From: Bog-532 sp963824545
Lineage (GTDB): Bacteria; Actinomycetota; Actinomycetes; Streptosporangiales; Streptosporangiaceae
Direction of reading: 5' to 3'
Length of the DNA: 64,000 nt
Assembly (NCBI GenBank): GCA_963824545.1
Contig: CAWGPP010000008.1
Location: 1-64,000, forward strand
Of this stretch, positions 8,392-15,002 are shown one piece after another. The notes beneath the pieces were generated by a model that was not told where the DNA came from, made no database searches, and saw nothing but the letters and a program-made list of their open reading frames with translations. Position 1 is the stretch's first letter; every line of letters begins with the position of its first letter. Made by a program: the position numbers and the translations under genes.

Positions 8392-8436
8392 GCCTTCCAA
8401 GCTGGTCATGCGGGTTCGATTCCCGTCGCCCGCTCT
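8392..8436. repeat. att copy 2 (right end of AICE-derived element)
   Basis: All 45 bases match 318-362. Only the 3' half of the tRNA is present, so this is an attachment site and not a second tRNA. Confidence 0.93.
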
Positions 8437-8439
8437 CCG

Positions 8440-8727
8440 TTAACGGCGCCGGTAGGCGTCGGCGCGATGCCTGATATCAACGACGAGGACTTCGTGCTTC
8501 TCCTCGTCGATCTCGTACAGCACGCGCCAATCCCGCATGACGCGTGCGCTCCAGGTACCATCCAGCGGCGCGCGTAGCGGCTTCCCCAGCCGTTTCGGAT
8601 TGCCGATCACTGGTCCCGTTATGAAGTCGACGGCGGCAGGCGCAACGTCTGGCGGAAGCTTGTTCGTGATAGCCCGCCGCGCTGGCGGCGCAAGAGCTAT
8701 CTCATAGACGTCAGACGGGTCAGTCAC
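8440..8727 (-). CDS. RelE/ParE-family toxin
   Basis: A 95-residue RelE-like mRNA interferase or ParE-like gyrase poison. It has the LAPPARRAITNKLPP helix, the conserved PLRAPLDGTWSARV turn and the strand DWRVLYEID, then VLVVDIRHRADAYRR at the C-terminus. It overlaps the upstream antitoxin by 8 bp and its stop lies only 4 bp beyond att copy 2. The Arg/His positions in the last strand favour a RelE-type ribosome-dependent RNase, but activity is inferred. Confidence 0.88.
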   Translation of the reverse strand: MTDPSDVYEIALAPPARRAITNKLPPDVAPAAVDFITGPVIGNPKRLGKPLRAPLDGTWSARVMRDWRVLYEIDEEKHEVLVVDIRHRADAYRRR

Positions 8728-9019
8728 GTCGCTCGTTTAGGAGAGCACGCACGGCGTCCACTCCCCGTACGACGTCGCCCCGGGCCGCGGCTTCGCGTGC
8801 CTCGATCAGCGCGCGAACCGCCTCGGAGTCGGCGAGGACCTCGACTGTCTCCTCCAGCTCTTCGAGGGCGCCGTCAGGAACGATGTCGGCAAAGTGCTCA
8901 TGATCGCCTCGGACCAGATGAACCACGCGTCCACGCGCCACCGATCGCAGCGCTTCGCCCCAGAGGTGCGGGCTGTCGGCCAGCTCCTCCAAGGTCAACT
9001 CGTACGCGGGTTCGCTCAT
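8720..9019 (-). CDS. Phd/YefM-type antitoxin
   Basis: A 99-residue acidic protein directly upstream of, and overlapping, the RelE/ParE toxin. The N-terminal half (GEALRSVARGRVVHLVRGDHE) resembles the Phd/YefM DNA-binding fold. The C-terminal helices (EAVRALIEAREAAARGDVV) fit the toxin-binding tail seen in actinobacterial RelB/Phd partners. The pair lies alone between att copies 2 and 3. Confidence 0.82.
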   Translation of the reverse strand: MSEPAYELTLEELADSPHLWGEALRSVARGRVVHLVRGDHEHFADIVPDGALEELEETVEVLADSEAVRALIEAREAAARGDVVRGVDAVRALLNERRD

Positions 9020-9066
9020 GACCTAAGAGTAAGGCTCCGTCACGCCGACCGCCATCGACACCGGGC

Positions 9067-9082
9067 GTGCCCGTTACGTGCC
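9067..9082. repeat. Arm-type direct repeat pair beside att 3
   Basis: GTGCC at 9067-9071 and at 9078-9082, spacing 11 bp, about 100 bp before att copy 3. Confidence 0.55.
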
Positions 9083-9181
9083 CGGTGGGACGGTAAATCA
9101 GGAGGATTCACGGTCACTCACGGGGCAGACGGGCACGTCGCCTGACCTGCGTTCCGGCTGATCAGCGGCCCAGTAACCGAA

Positions 9182-9226
9182 GCCTTCCAAGCTAGTCATG
9201 CCGGTTCGATCCCGGTCGCCCGCTCT
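9182..9226. repeat. att copy 3 (degenerate)
   Basis: It aligns to the 45-bp att core with four substitutions, three of them in the T-arm region. It closes the interval that holds only the RelE/ParE pair. Confidence 0.85.
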
Positions 9227-9358
9227 CATGGTCCCCGTGCAGGTCAACGAGTCGCCCGGCCGTGGTCCGATAGCGGCGGAGGAGCATAACCAGCCGGCGC
9301 CTGCGCCACAGCGGGCGCGGTGCCCGCTGGTCAGCTTGCGGCGCTCAGTGGATGTTTC

Positions 9359-9512
9359 TCATTCAAGGACCGCGCCGAGCCGGTCCTTCTCGATCTCCAG
9401 GTCATAGCGAGTCTGCAGGTTCATCCAGAACCGCTCCGAGGTCCCGAAGTACCGGGCCAGGCGCCGCGCCGTGTCGGCACTGATGAACCGGCAGCATGAT
9501 CGTTTCGGTCAC
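9359..9512 (-). pseudogene. HigA-type antitoxin with internal deletion
   Basis: The minus strand opens with GTG at 9512 behind GGAGGAGG and encodes the HigA N-terminal signature TETIMLPVH, then breaks frame. In another frame it continues at once with ISADTARRLARYFGTSERFW and ends LEIEKDRLGAVLE at 9359. In intact HigA proteins the helix-turn-helix core lies between these two pieces, so that core has been removed. No HigB toxin is seen beside it. Confidence 0.75.
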
Positions 9513-9615
9513 CGTGCCTCCTCCTCTCAGTGGAGTCAACGATCTCAACGTCCCGGCCCCGCGTCAGGGGTTGCGCTCTGCCATGCAGCGAGCGATAAGA
9601 TAAGGAGAGTTAAGG

Positions 9616-9621
9616 TATAAT
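9616..9621 (+). promoter_or_regulatory. Consensus -10 box before brnT
   Basis: TATAAT stands 17 bases before the brnT ATG in an AT-rich patch unusual for this genome. GTAT/ATAC half-sites around it could be the BrnA operator. A matching -35 is not clear. Confidence 0.5.
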
Positions 9622-9637
9622 TTTCATACTAAAATGG

Positions 9638-9907
9638 ATGCAATCGGTGGAGTTTGAGTACGACCCGGTCAAGAGCGCCTCAAATCTCGAGAAGCATGGC
9701 ATCGATTTTGGGAGGGTACAGGCGCTCTGGCAGGACGTCATGCGGGTGGAGATTCCGGCCCGGACGACGAACGAGGCGAGATGGCTGGTGATCGGAAAGA
9801 TGGAGGGCAAGCACTGGTCGGTGGTGGTGACCTACCGGGAGCAGCGGGTCAGGATCATCTCGGCCCGCCGGTCGCGCAAGGAAGAGGTAGCGCTCTATGA
9901 GAGCTGA
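9638..9907 (+). CDS. brnT: BrnT-family type II toxin
   Basis: An 89-residue RelE-fold RNase toxin. The family pattern is plain: FEYDPVKSASNLEKHGIDF at the N-terminus, RWLVIGKMEGK in the middle, and VTYREQRVRIISARRSRKEE at the end, which carries the catalytic Arg pair. It overlaps brnA by 11 bp. ATG at 9638 gives the expected length; GTG at 9647 is the alternative and would begin at the conserved FEYD block. Confidence 0.93.
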   Translation: MQSVEFEYDPVKSASNLEKHGIDFGRVQALWQDVMRVEIPARTTNEARWLVIGKMEGKHWSVVVTYREQRVRIISARRSRKEEVALYES

Positions 9908-10130
9908 AGAGTTCGACCAGAAGTTCGACGACGGCGAGGACATTACGGGAGACCTGGACCTGGGTGCGATCCGCCGTCCCGCCCTGGAGCAGCGCCGTGT
10001 CAACGTCGACTTCCCTTCCTGGATGGTCGATTCGCTCGACCGCGAGGCCCGTCGGCTAGGCGTCACCCGCCAATCGATCATCAAGGTGTGGATCGCCGAG
10101 CGACTCGAGCACGACAGCACCGCTGCCTGA
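9897..10130 (+). CDS. brnA: BrnA-family antitoxin
   Basis: A 77-residue ribbon-helix-helix antitoxin. It has an acidic N-terminal toxin-neutralising stretch (FDQKFDDGEDITGDLDL) and then the DNA-binding RHH segment VNVDFPSWMVDSLDREARRL followed by TRQSIIKVWIAERLE. It should repress the brnTA promoter together with BrnT. The last 20 codons have a mutated second copy at 16636-16690. Confidence 0.92.
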   Translation: MRAEEFDQKFDDGEDITGDLDLGAIRRPALEQRRVNVDFPSWMVDSLDREARRLGVTRQSIIKVWIAERLEHDSTAA

Positions 10131-10207
10131 CCTCACATCACTGAGCACATCTCCGACCCATGCGCCTTCAGAGCAACCGGTCACGCTGCCGTCCGCGCCA
10201 GGTCGCC

Positions 10208-10223
10208 GTGCCACATACGTGCC
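10208..10223. repeat. Arm-type direct repeat pair beside att 4
   Basis: GTGCC at 10208-10212 and 10219-10223, 11 bp apart, with the inner bases ACATAC identical to the pair near att 1. It lies about 104 bp before att copy 4. Confidence 0.6.
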
Positions 10224-10326
10224 ATGCACCACGGTGATCAAGGGACAGTCACAGTTACTCACGGGCACTCGCGCCCTGCTGACCAACACCGGTATTCCCG
10301 CAGATCAGCCAGGTGCTGCGGGACCG

Positions 10327-10371
10327 GCCTTCCAAGCTGGTCATGCCGGTTCGATTCCCGTCGCCCGCTCG
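10327..10371. repeat. att copy 4 (degenerate)
   Basis: It matches the 45-bp att core except for one T-arm base and the final base. It closes the BrnTA interval and cuts into a methyltransferase gene on its far side. Confidence 0.88.
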
Positions 10372-10682
10372 TCGGCGATGCGTTCGCGCGCCACCGCCGC
10401 CATCTCGGGTGACTCCTCGATGCCGACGACACCGCCTTGTGGGCCCACCTTGTCCTGGAGCAAGCCGGAGCTCAGCCCCGTCCCGGACCCCACGTCCAGG
10501 ACGACCTGCCCCGGGCTGACCGGGAGCGCCTCGACGAGCGCCCGGCGGTAGGAGTGGAACGCGCCCGTCCTCTGGTCGTAGGAGCGGGCCTGCTTGCCGT
10601 AGGCCGGCGCTGCCGCGCGGCCGGCCGGGCCGGCGGATGCGCGGAAGTGCAGGGCAGGCCCGGACGTCCCCGGACCGGGCAC
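10341..10682 (-). pseudogene. SAM-dependent methyltransferase truncated at att 4
   Basis: The frame encodes the N-terminal part of a class I methyltransferase: YGKQARSYDQRT, then motif I in VVLDVGSGTGLSSGLL and the following acidic loop VVGIEESPEMAA. It then runs straight into att copy 4, where tRNA sequence encodes only a few more residues and a stop. The rest of the Rossmann fold is missing, so this is a 3'-truncated remnant. The start is uncertain (up to 10682). Confidence 0.78.
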
Positions 10683-10882
10683 CGCATGCGCAGGCGCCCG
10701 GCCCGGACATGGCGCCTGCGACCGCCCGAGAGCAAGAGCCGTGCCGGTAGCGGCTTGAGCGATCCCCGAGGCGGATTAGCGAACGTCCCCGGCCGGTCCG
10801 TCAAAGGGGATGATCTCCGTCAGCCCGCGGTATGCCGGCGTGCCTACCGCGCCGAGTTCGAGGCAGCCAGCTGGGCACGGGC

Positions 10883-11179
10883 CTAACCGGAGCGGGCGGG
10901 CGTGCTATTGGAGCGGTGCCTGTCGCGGCCGTCCCAGGCGTACCCCTGCTGCCGCGCCGACGTGGTTGCGCCGGCGCCGTTGGCGGCGGCCAGCTCGCGG
11001 TATTTGGCCCTAAGCCGCATAGCCTCGGCGGACAGCGGTGAGCTGGCGAGCTGCTGCAGCTCCCAGCCGACCAGCTTCGCGGTGGCGGCTGAAGCGGCCG
11101 CCCCGGCCAGCACGGGGGCTGCGGCGGTCATGGCGGCTATCCGGACGGTATAAACGGCGGCACGCGTGAGGGTGGTCAT
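10883..11179 (-). CDS. Small hypothetical protein with hydrophobic N-terminal half
   Basis: A 98-residue protein I do not recognise. ATG at 11179 has GGGAG about 9 bases upstream. Residues 8-40 are Ala-rich and hydrophobic enough for a membrane helix or a signal-like segment (VRIAAMTAAAPVLAGAAASA). The second half is helical and charged (AEAMRLRAKYRELAAANGAG). It stands alone in the att 4 to att 5 interval. Confidence 0.5.
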   Translation of the reverse strand: MTTLTRAAVYTVRIAAMTAAAPVLAGAAASAATAKLVGWELQQLASSPLSAEAMRLRAKYRELAAANGAGATTSARQQGYAWDGRDRHRSNSTPARSG

Positions 11180-11372
11180 GATTTTTTCTCCCGCAAGGTC
11201 TGGGCGGTCAAGGTCTGGGGCGGTAGCTGCACGCGTGCTACGTGTCCTTCATGTGACAGTCCGTCAGCATGAGCACGTGCGAGGCTCCCCGCTCAAATAA
11301 ACTGGAATCGTCTTGCCCGGGCCATAGGCGCGACAACGTCAAGGGGGCGTTGCTGCGGCCATTTACCAGCCC

Positions 11373-11618
11373 TTACGCCAGGGAAAGCGAGGCCACCTGC
11401 AGCGGCTCCGCCATAGTGCGGCGGTCAGTGCGGCTGAATCGCACGATAACCAGATCATCATCGTCCAGGTCGGTCAGCTGACTGGCCGACGCGACACATC
11501 TCATCGGCTTTTGGCCGACCCGCTTTGCGTAAGCAGACTGCAAGCCGAAAAACATCTTGCCGTCGATCTCCGGGCCGAGCCCGGTTATCCGACCGGCCTC
11601 AGCCAATAGTTCGGCCAT
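11373..11618 (-). CDS. Small hypothetical protein
   Basis: An 81-residue protein, start ATG at 11618 behind an AAGGAGGG ribosome site. It has mixed alpha/beta character, with EIDGKMFFGLQSAYAKRVGQ in the middle and an acidic LTDLDDDDLVIVRFSRTDRR stretch near the end. No family recognised. An upstream extension to 11675 is possible but lacks a ribosome site. Confidence 0.5.
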   Translation of the reverse strand: MAELLAEAGRITGLGPEIDGKMFFGLQSAYAKRVGQKPMRCVASASQLTDLDDDDLVIVRFSRTDRRTMAEPLQVASLSLA

Positions 11619-12055
11619 TATTGATCTTCCCTCCTTGGTGACGGGCCTGGTAATAGATCCCCATCTCCAGGTCACGCAGCCGAGCCTGCAAGATCTCTGA
11701 CCGGCTCAGCCAGGTTTTCCCTGGTCCGAGGTTCCCGCATTTTCACCGTAGCCTGGATCAGCATAGTCTGCAATTCGGCTGCAGTCCCACCGGCCACTCA
11801 AATTGTTTCAGCACAGCGAGCACGTATTGTTTTGTAAATTGTAGGTACATTGCGCGTTACATTACTAGCCGCTCCGCAGCTCAGCCAGCCGTTCACGAAC
11901 CGGTCCATTTGTGGTCCATACGTTCCCACGCTTCCACGTTTCCGCAGTTCACGAAGCTGACAACCTACCCCGCTCGCCCCGGAGCCGTTGCCTTCGCCCC
12001 GGCGTGCGGCAAAGCTGGCGTCAACTGTGCGCTGACGGTTACCCCTCAGCCAGCC
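11619..12055. other. Non-coding stretch with an AT-rich patch
   Basis: I see no gene. The patch 11815-11870 is strikingly AT-rich for this genome, and an 11-bp-spaced GGTCCA pair lies at 11902-11918, like the arm repeats near the att copies. This may be a relic of an integrase-proximal end. Confidence 0.4.
11902..11918. repeat. Orphan 11-bp-spaced direct repeat pair
   Basis: GGTCCA at 11902-11907 and 11913-11918. Same spacing as the att-adjacent pairs, but no att copy is nearby. Confidence 0.4.
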
Positions 12056-12190
12056 TCACGCGCATCCCAGACGCTTACGCTGCTCGGCGAGCTGATAACC
12101 CCACGGCTCAGCCATGATCGCACCACGGCGGCGGGCAGCCTCCTTCGTGCCCACGCGGTCCCGGTAAGCATCCCGATCCCACTGGGAAAA
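12056..12190 (-). pseudogene. N-terminal relic of an Xre-type antitoxin
   Basis: The minus strand reads RDAYRDRVGTKEAARRRGAI and then MAEPWGYQLAEQRKRLG before stopping at 12056. This is the lead-in to the helix-turn-helix in Xre antitoxins paired with RelE-like toxins. The frame ends exactly where the helix-turn-helix should begin. No start with ribosome site and no toxin are found. Confidence 0.5.
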
Positions 12191-12277
12191 GCTCCTCCTT
12201 CAGGTAGACCGCGCACAGCTCCTCGGCTTGCGGCGCCCCGGGACCCGGCGCGGGTTGTGCGGCAACCGGCAGACGAC

Positions 12278-12293
12278 GTGCCCGTTGCGTGCC
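12278..12293. repeat. Orphan 11-bp-spaced direct repeat pair
   Basis: GTGCC at 12278-12282 and 12289-12293, closely like the pair at 9067. No att core follows within 1 kb, so an att copy may have been lost here. Confidence 0.45.
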
Positions 12294-12397
12294 CGATCGG
12301 CCGGTCAACGCCCGGGAACTCACGGTCAGTGCCGGACAGCCCGATACACCGGCGCACCTGCGAATAGGCAAGCACCGCCGACTCGCCCACGTCCTCC

Positions 12398-13090
12398 TCA
12401 GCAAAGGGTCGCCGCACCGCTCGCCGGATCAGCTCTGGCACTCCGGGCAGCTTCGCGCAGCAGGAAGATCCCTGCGATGAGCAGCCAGCAACGCAGCGGA
12501 AAGACGGCAAGCCGTTCCACACCGCCGAAATCGCCAGCCGGAATGCCGCCCGTGAACAACAGCACAGCCGCAGCCATCGCCAGGATGCTCAGCGGCAGTG
12601 TCACCGGCCGCAGCCTGCCAAGCGGACTGCTCCGCCTGATCAGCCCAGCCAGCAGGAACCCGCAGTTACCCAGCACTATGGCGACGAACGCACCCAGCAC
12701 GTGCAGGTTCAGGTTCACGTCCTCGGGCACCAGGCCCACCATGACCGAGCCCACCGCGCCGACGATCAACAGGATCCGCGCGCCGCGGGCCACGGCACCA
12801 CCTCCCCAGCAGGACGCGGTCAGCAGCACACCGCCCGCAAGCAAGACGCCCAGGGCAATGACCGATGCGTTCACGGCGCCGTGCAACGGCGAGCACACAT
12901 AGCGGGAGAGCGGGTACCCGCTGCCCGCGCGCTGGCAGTCAACGGCACCCAGGTCGCTGAGAGGGTTGACCATCCAGCTATAGGGTGCCCGCCAGGCGGC
13001 CTGCGCGACGAGCAGCGCGATCAGATACTGAACAGGCCCCGCGATCCACATGACCGCACCGCCCAGGATCCTCGGCCACCCCGTGCTCAT
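12398..13090 (-). CDS. DUF998-type integral membrane protein
   Basis: A 230-residue protein with about six membrane helices. It shows the DUF998 pattern: an early WMVNPLSDLGAVDC motif, a Cys-containing loop (YPLSRYVCSPLH), then GAVGSVMVGLVPEDVNLNLH, where the conserved acidic/His positions sit after a helix. The molecular role of this family is unknown. I start it at the ATG at 13090 because the sequence upstream is att-side DNA without protein character. Last gene before att copy 5. Confidence 0.75.
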   Translation of the reverse strand: MSTGWPRILGGAVMWIAGPVQYLIALLVAQAAWRAPYSWMVNPLSDLGAVDCQRAGSGYPLSRYVCSPLHGAVNASVIALGVLLAGGVLLTASCWGGGAVARGARILLIVGAVGSVMVGLVPEDVNLNLHVLGAFVAIVLGNCGFLLAGLIRRSSPLGRLRPVTLPLSILAMAAAVLLFTGGIPAGDFGGVERLAVFPLRCWLLIAGIFLLREAARSARADPASGAATLC

Positions 13091-13282
13091 GTCGTTTCCC
13101 GTCGCCTGCTCGCTCGAGCGCCGCTCTCCGCGTGACGCCGCCACCCCGATACCAGCACCGAGTGGGCACCTGCCGGTAGTGCCGTCCCTCACTAGCGGGC
13201 CATGACATGCGTCATGCGCGTATGGGGTGGAGCCGACGGGTGCGAGGCACAGGTCATCGGGGAGGCGCAGACCAAGATCGCC

Positions 13283-13299
13283 GGGCCACTGGCGGGCCA
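13283..13299. repeat. Arm-type direct repeat pair beside att 5
   Basis: GGGCCA at 13283-13288 and 13294-13299, 11 bp apart and about 87 bp before att copy 5. It closely resembles the GGGCCATTAA pair at att copy 2. Confidence 0.6.
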
Positions 13300-13385
13300 T
13301 TAGCCACGGTAAACAGCGGTCCACCATGGCGACCGAGGAGCATCGACGTCTCCAGCTCAGGGGCCCTGACGCCCGTGCACGACAC

Positions 13386-13430
13386 ACCTTCCAAGCCGGT
13401 CATGCGGGTCCGATTCCCGTCGCCCGCTCT
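13386..13430. repeat. att copy 5 (degenerate)
   Basis: It matches the 45-bp att core with three substitutions. It is the last recognisable copy in the window. Confidence 0.87.
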
Positions 13431-13680
13431 CACAGGTTGTTCGGTCGCGCCTTGACTTCGATCACTTCGACGAGATTTTCAGAACCTCTGAAGTCGCCGG
13501 GGCCGGCCGTGTAGAGCGGGAGCCCCTCTTGGCGGGGTCGTCCGTCGCGTGCGGGCCGAAGGACAGCTCGCCGAGCGTTACCGCCGTAATCAGCATTGTG
13601 TCAGGCAGCTCCGATGGGTCATAGAGCCTGAGCGCAGCAATGATGTTGGTGTCTACGACTGCAGCGTTGTGCACCGTCAC
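13430..13680 (-). pseudogene. VapC (PIN-domain toxin) with internal deletion
   Basis: The first 50 residues are a normal VapC start: AAVVDTNIIAAL with the first catalytic Asp, then ITAVTLGELSFGPHATDDPA. The frame is then lost. A second frame resumes directly with the VapC C-terminus LPLYTAGPGDF and LVEVIEVKARPNNL, stopping at 13430, the last base of att copy 5. The missing middle carries the other catalytic acids, so the toxin must be dead. It overlaps vapB by 4 bp. Confidence 0.82.
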
Positions 13681-13964
13681 ACGCCGGTTCCTTCATACGG
13701 GTCACGCAGATCCTGGCCGACGGCCTCGTCCAGGCCCGCGCGCAGTTCGTCGACGTCAACCATCGGCGCCGTGGCGAAGATCGCGAGGACTTCTTCCTTC
13801 GGGATCGCGCGACGGCGACGGATCGGGACCATCCTCGCCAGCGGCTCGCCGTTGAGGGTCAGCGTGTAGGTGCGGCCCTGCCGGAGGCCGCGCGTGACCG
13901 ATCCGGAATCCGCCACAAACTGGCGAACGCTGACGTTGCTCGGCTGCTCACCTGGCGGTGTCAC
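13677..13964 (-). CDS. VapB/Phd-type antitoxin
   Basis: A 95-residue antitoxin with the Phd/YefM-like N-terminus (NVSVRQFVADSGSVTRGLRQ, then TYTLTLNGEPLARMVPI) and an acidic C-terminal tail (VDVDELRAGLDEAVGQD) that would bind VapC. It appears intact although its toxin has lost the catalytic middle. The stop overlaps the vapC start. Confidence 0.82.
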   Translation of the reverse strand: MTPPGEQPSNVSVRQFVADSGSVTRGLRQGRTYTLTLNGEPLARMVPIRRRRAIPKEEVLAIFATAPMVDVDELRAGLDEAVGQDLRDPYEGTGV

Positions 13965-14032
13965 GTGTCAAATCTACTCTTGTGTACCACGCTGTACCAC
14001 GCTGTCAAACGGCGTGCCGGCCTTCCTCCTCG

Positions 14033-14320
14033 TTCGAAGTGAGCCTGCAGTTCTCCGATGGCCGCACGGTCATCGGCAAGAGGCCACACGCTAACTCCGA
14101 ACCAACCGGGCCGTTCCTGCGGCCAGCTGGCGGCGGCGGAAGTTCGCACTACAGCCAGTTGCGGTGGTGGGCCTGGCCGCTGCCGCCCAGCGGCCCGCTC
14201 GAATTCATCTGTCAGTGGCCGACCCTGGGGATCAGCGAAACGCGAGTCGGCATCGACGCGGAGCTGATCCTCAGCGCAGCCCGCCTTAGCGTCCAGATTT
14301 GGCCAGAAGACCAGGCGTAA
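14033..14320 (+). pseudogene. C-terminal fragment of an actinobacterial hypothetical protein
   Basis: The frame reads FEVSLQFSDGRTV, a GGGGSS loop, WWAWPLPPSGPLEFICQWPT and finally GIDAELILSAARLSVQIWPE. From memory this matches the C-terminal half of a conserved hypothetical protein widespread in actinomycetes. No start or N-terminal half is visible; upstream is the vapB promoter side. Treat as a truncated remnant. Confidence 0.55.
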
Positions 14321-14429
14321 CGATCCCTCCGGCGGTCCCGCCTCCCGCTGGTCCTGCGCTGACCGGGACCGGACCACCGCCTCGCTGATCAGGTCGGCGA
14401 ACCCAGCCCCGCGGAAGGACACGAACGCA

Positions 14430-14450
14430 TGTATCACGTTTCGTGATACA
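14430..14450. promoter_or_regulatory. Perfect inverted repeat, operator of the MazEF-like operon
   Basis: TGTATCACG (14430-14438) and CGTGATACA (14442-14450) are exact inverted arms around TTT, ending 8 bases before the antitoxin ATG. This is the kind of site bound by ribbon-helix-helix antitoxins, and it must overlap the promoter. The short leader implies near-leaderless translation. Confidence 0.8.
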
Positions 14451-14458
14451 TTGCGGCT

Positions 14459-14698
14459 ATGACGATCGCGATCAGCTTGCGCTTGGACGACGAAGCGCTC
14501 CGGGCGTTGAACCAGCTTGAGGCGTCCGGGCTGAGCAGGTCTGAGGCGATTCGCCGCGCAATCATCGACAGTGCCGCGCGGCTGCAGCAACGCAAGGCGC
14601 TCGCGGACGAGGTCGCCGCGCTCGAAGCCGATGAGATGGACCGCCAGGAGATGCTGGACGTAGCAGCCGTCATGGAGAGTATGCGTGCTGCGGGGTGA
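14459..14698 (+). CDS. Ribbon-helix-helix antitoxin (MazE/CopG-like)
   Basis: A 79-residue protein starting TIAISLRLDDEALRALNQLE, a clear RHH DNA-binding motif, then SRSEAIRRAIIDSAARL. The C-terminal half is an acidic helix with EADEMDRQEMLDVAAVMESM that should wrap the MazF toxin. It reads straight from a perfect palindromic operator and overlaps the toxin gene by 14 bp. Confidence 0.9.
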   Translation: MTIAISLRLDDEALRALNQLEASGLSRSEAIRRAIIDSAARLQQRKALADEVAALEADEMDRQEMLDVAAVMESMRAAG

Positions 14699-15002
14699 CA
14701 TCCACGAACTCCGGCTGTCGCGCGGTCGGGGTCATAAGCAGCAGGGGCGGCGATTCGGCGTCGTGGTCCAGGCCAACGAATTTCTGCCCAGGTCCGTCGT
14801 GCTTATAGCGCCGACCTCTCGCAGCGCCCGATCCGCCTCGTTTCGCCCGGAGGTCGACGCACTTGGCGAGAACACCAGAGTTCTCGTCGAGCAGGTCGGT
14901 GCCGTCGACACGGGGCGTCTCGGTGACCTGATCGGCCGGGTCACTCCCGAAGAGCAATGGGGAATCGACGAGGCACTCCTGACTGTCCTCGGCCTACGAT
15001 GA
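14685..15002 (+). CDS. MazF/PemK-type mRNA interferase toxin
   Basis: A 105-residue SH3-like barrel RNase. Family marks are the RGDIHEL start, the Arg-Gly rich RGHKQQGRRFGVVVQ strand, the VLIAPTSRSA strand and the turn VLVEQVGAVDTGRLGDLIG, where the conserved D/T residues bind RNA. It follows and overlaps the RHH antitoxin. Cleavage specificity cannot be read from sequence. Confidence 0.92.
   Translation: MLRGDIHELRLSRGRGHKQQGRRFGVVVQANEFLPRSVVLIAPTSRSARSASFRPEVDALGENTRVLVEQVGAVDTGRLGDLIGRVTPEEQWGIDEALLTVLGLR

Larger units (their letters stand above)
318..8436. mobile_element. AICE-derived integrative element in tRNA-Gly
   Basis: The element is bounded by perfect 45-bp direct repeats that include the tRNA-Gly 3' end. 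It starts with a tyrosine integrase whose stop lies about 100 bp from the att core, then xis and RepSA in the order known for actinomycete integrative and conjugative elements. The cargo is an anti-sigma-like ATPase, an HTH/TPR regulator, a HAD hydrolase, a TIR relic and a HEPN plus PD-(D/E)XK pair. No FtsK/TraB translocase, spread gene or NUDIX gene is seen. It can probably excise and replicate but would need another element for transfer. Confidence 0.88.

Noticed and set aside
9182..13430. att copies as extra tRNA genes
   Set aside because: Each has only the anticodon-to-3' half; no acceptor 5' strand or D arm precedes them.
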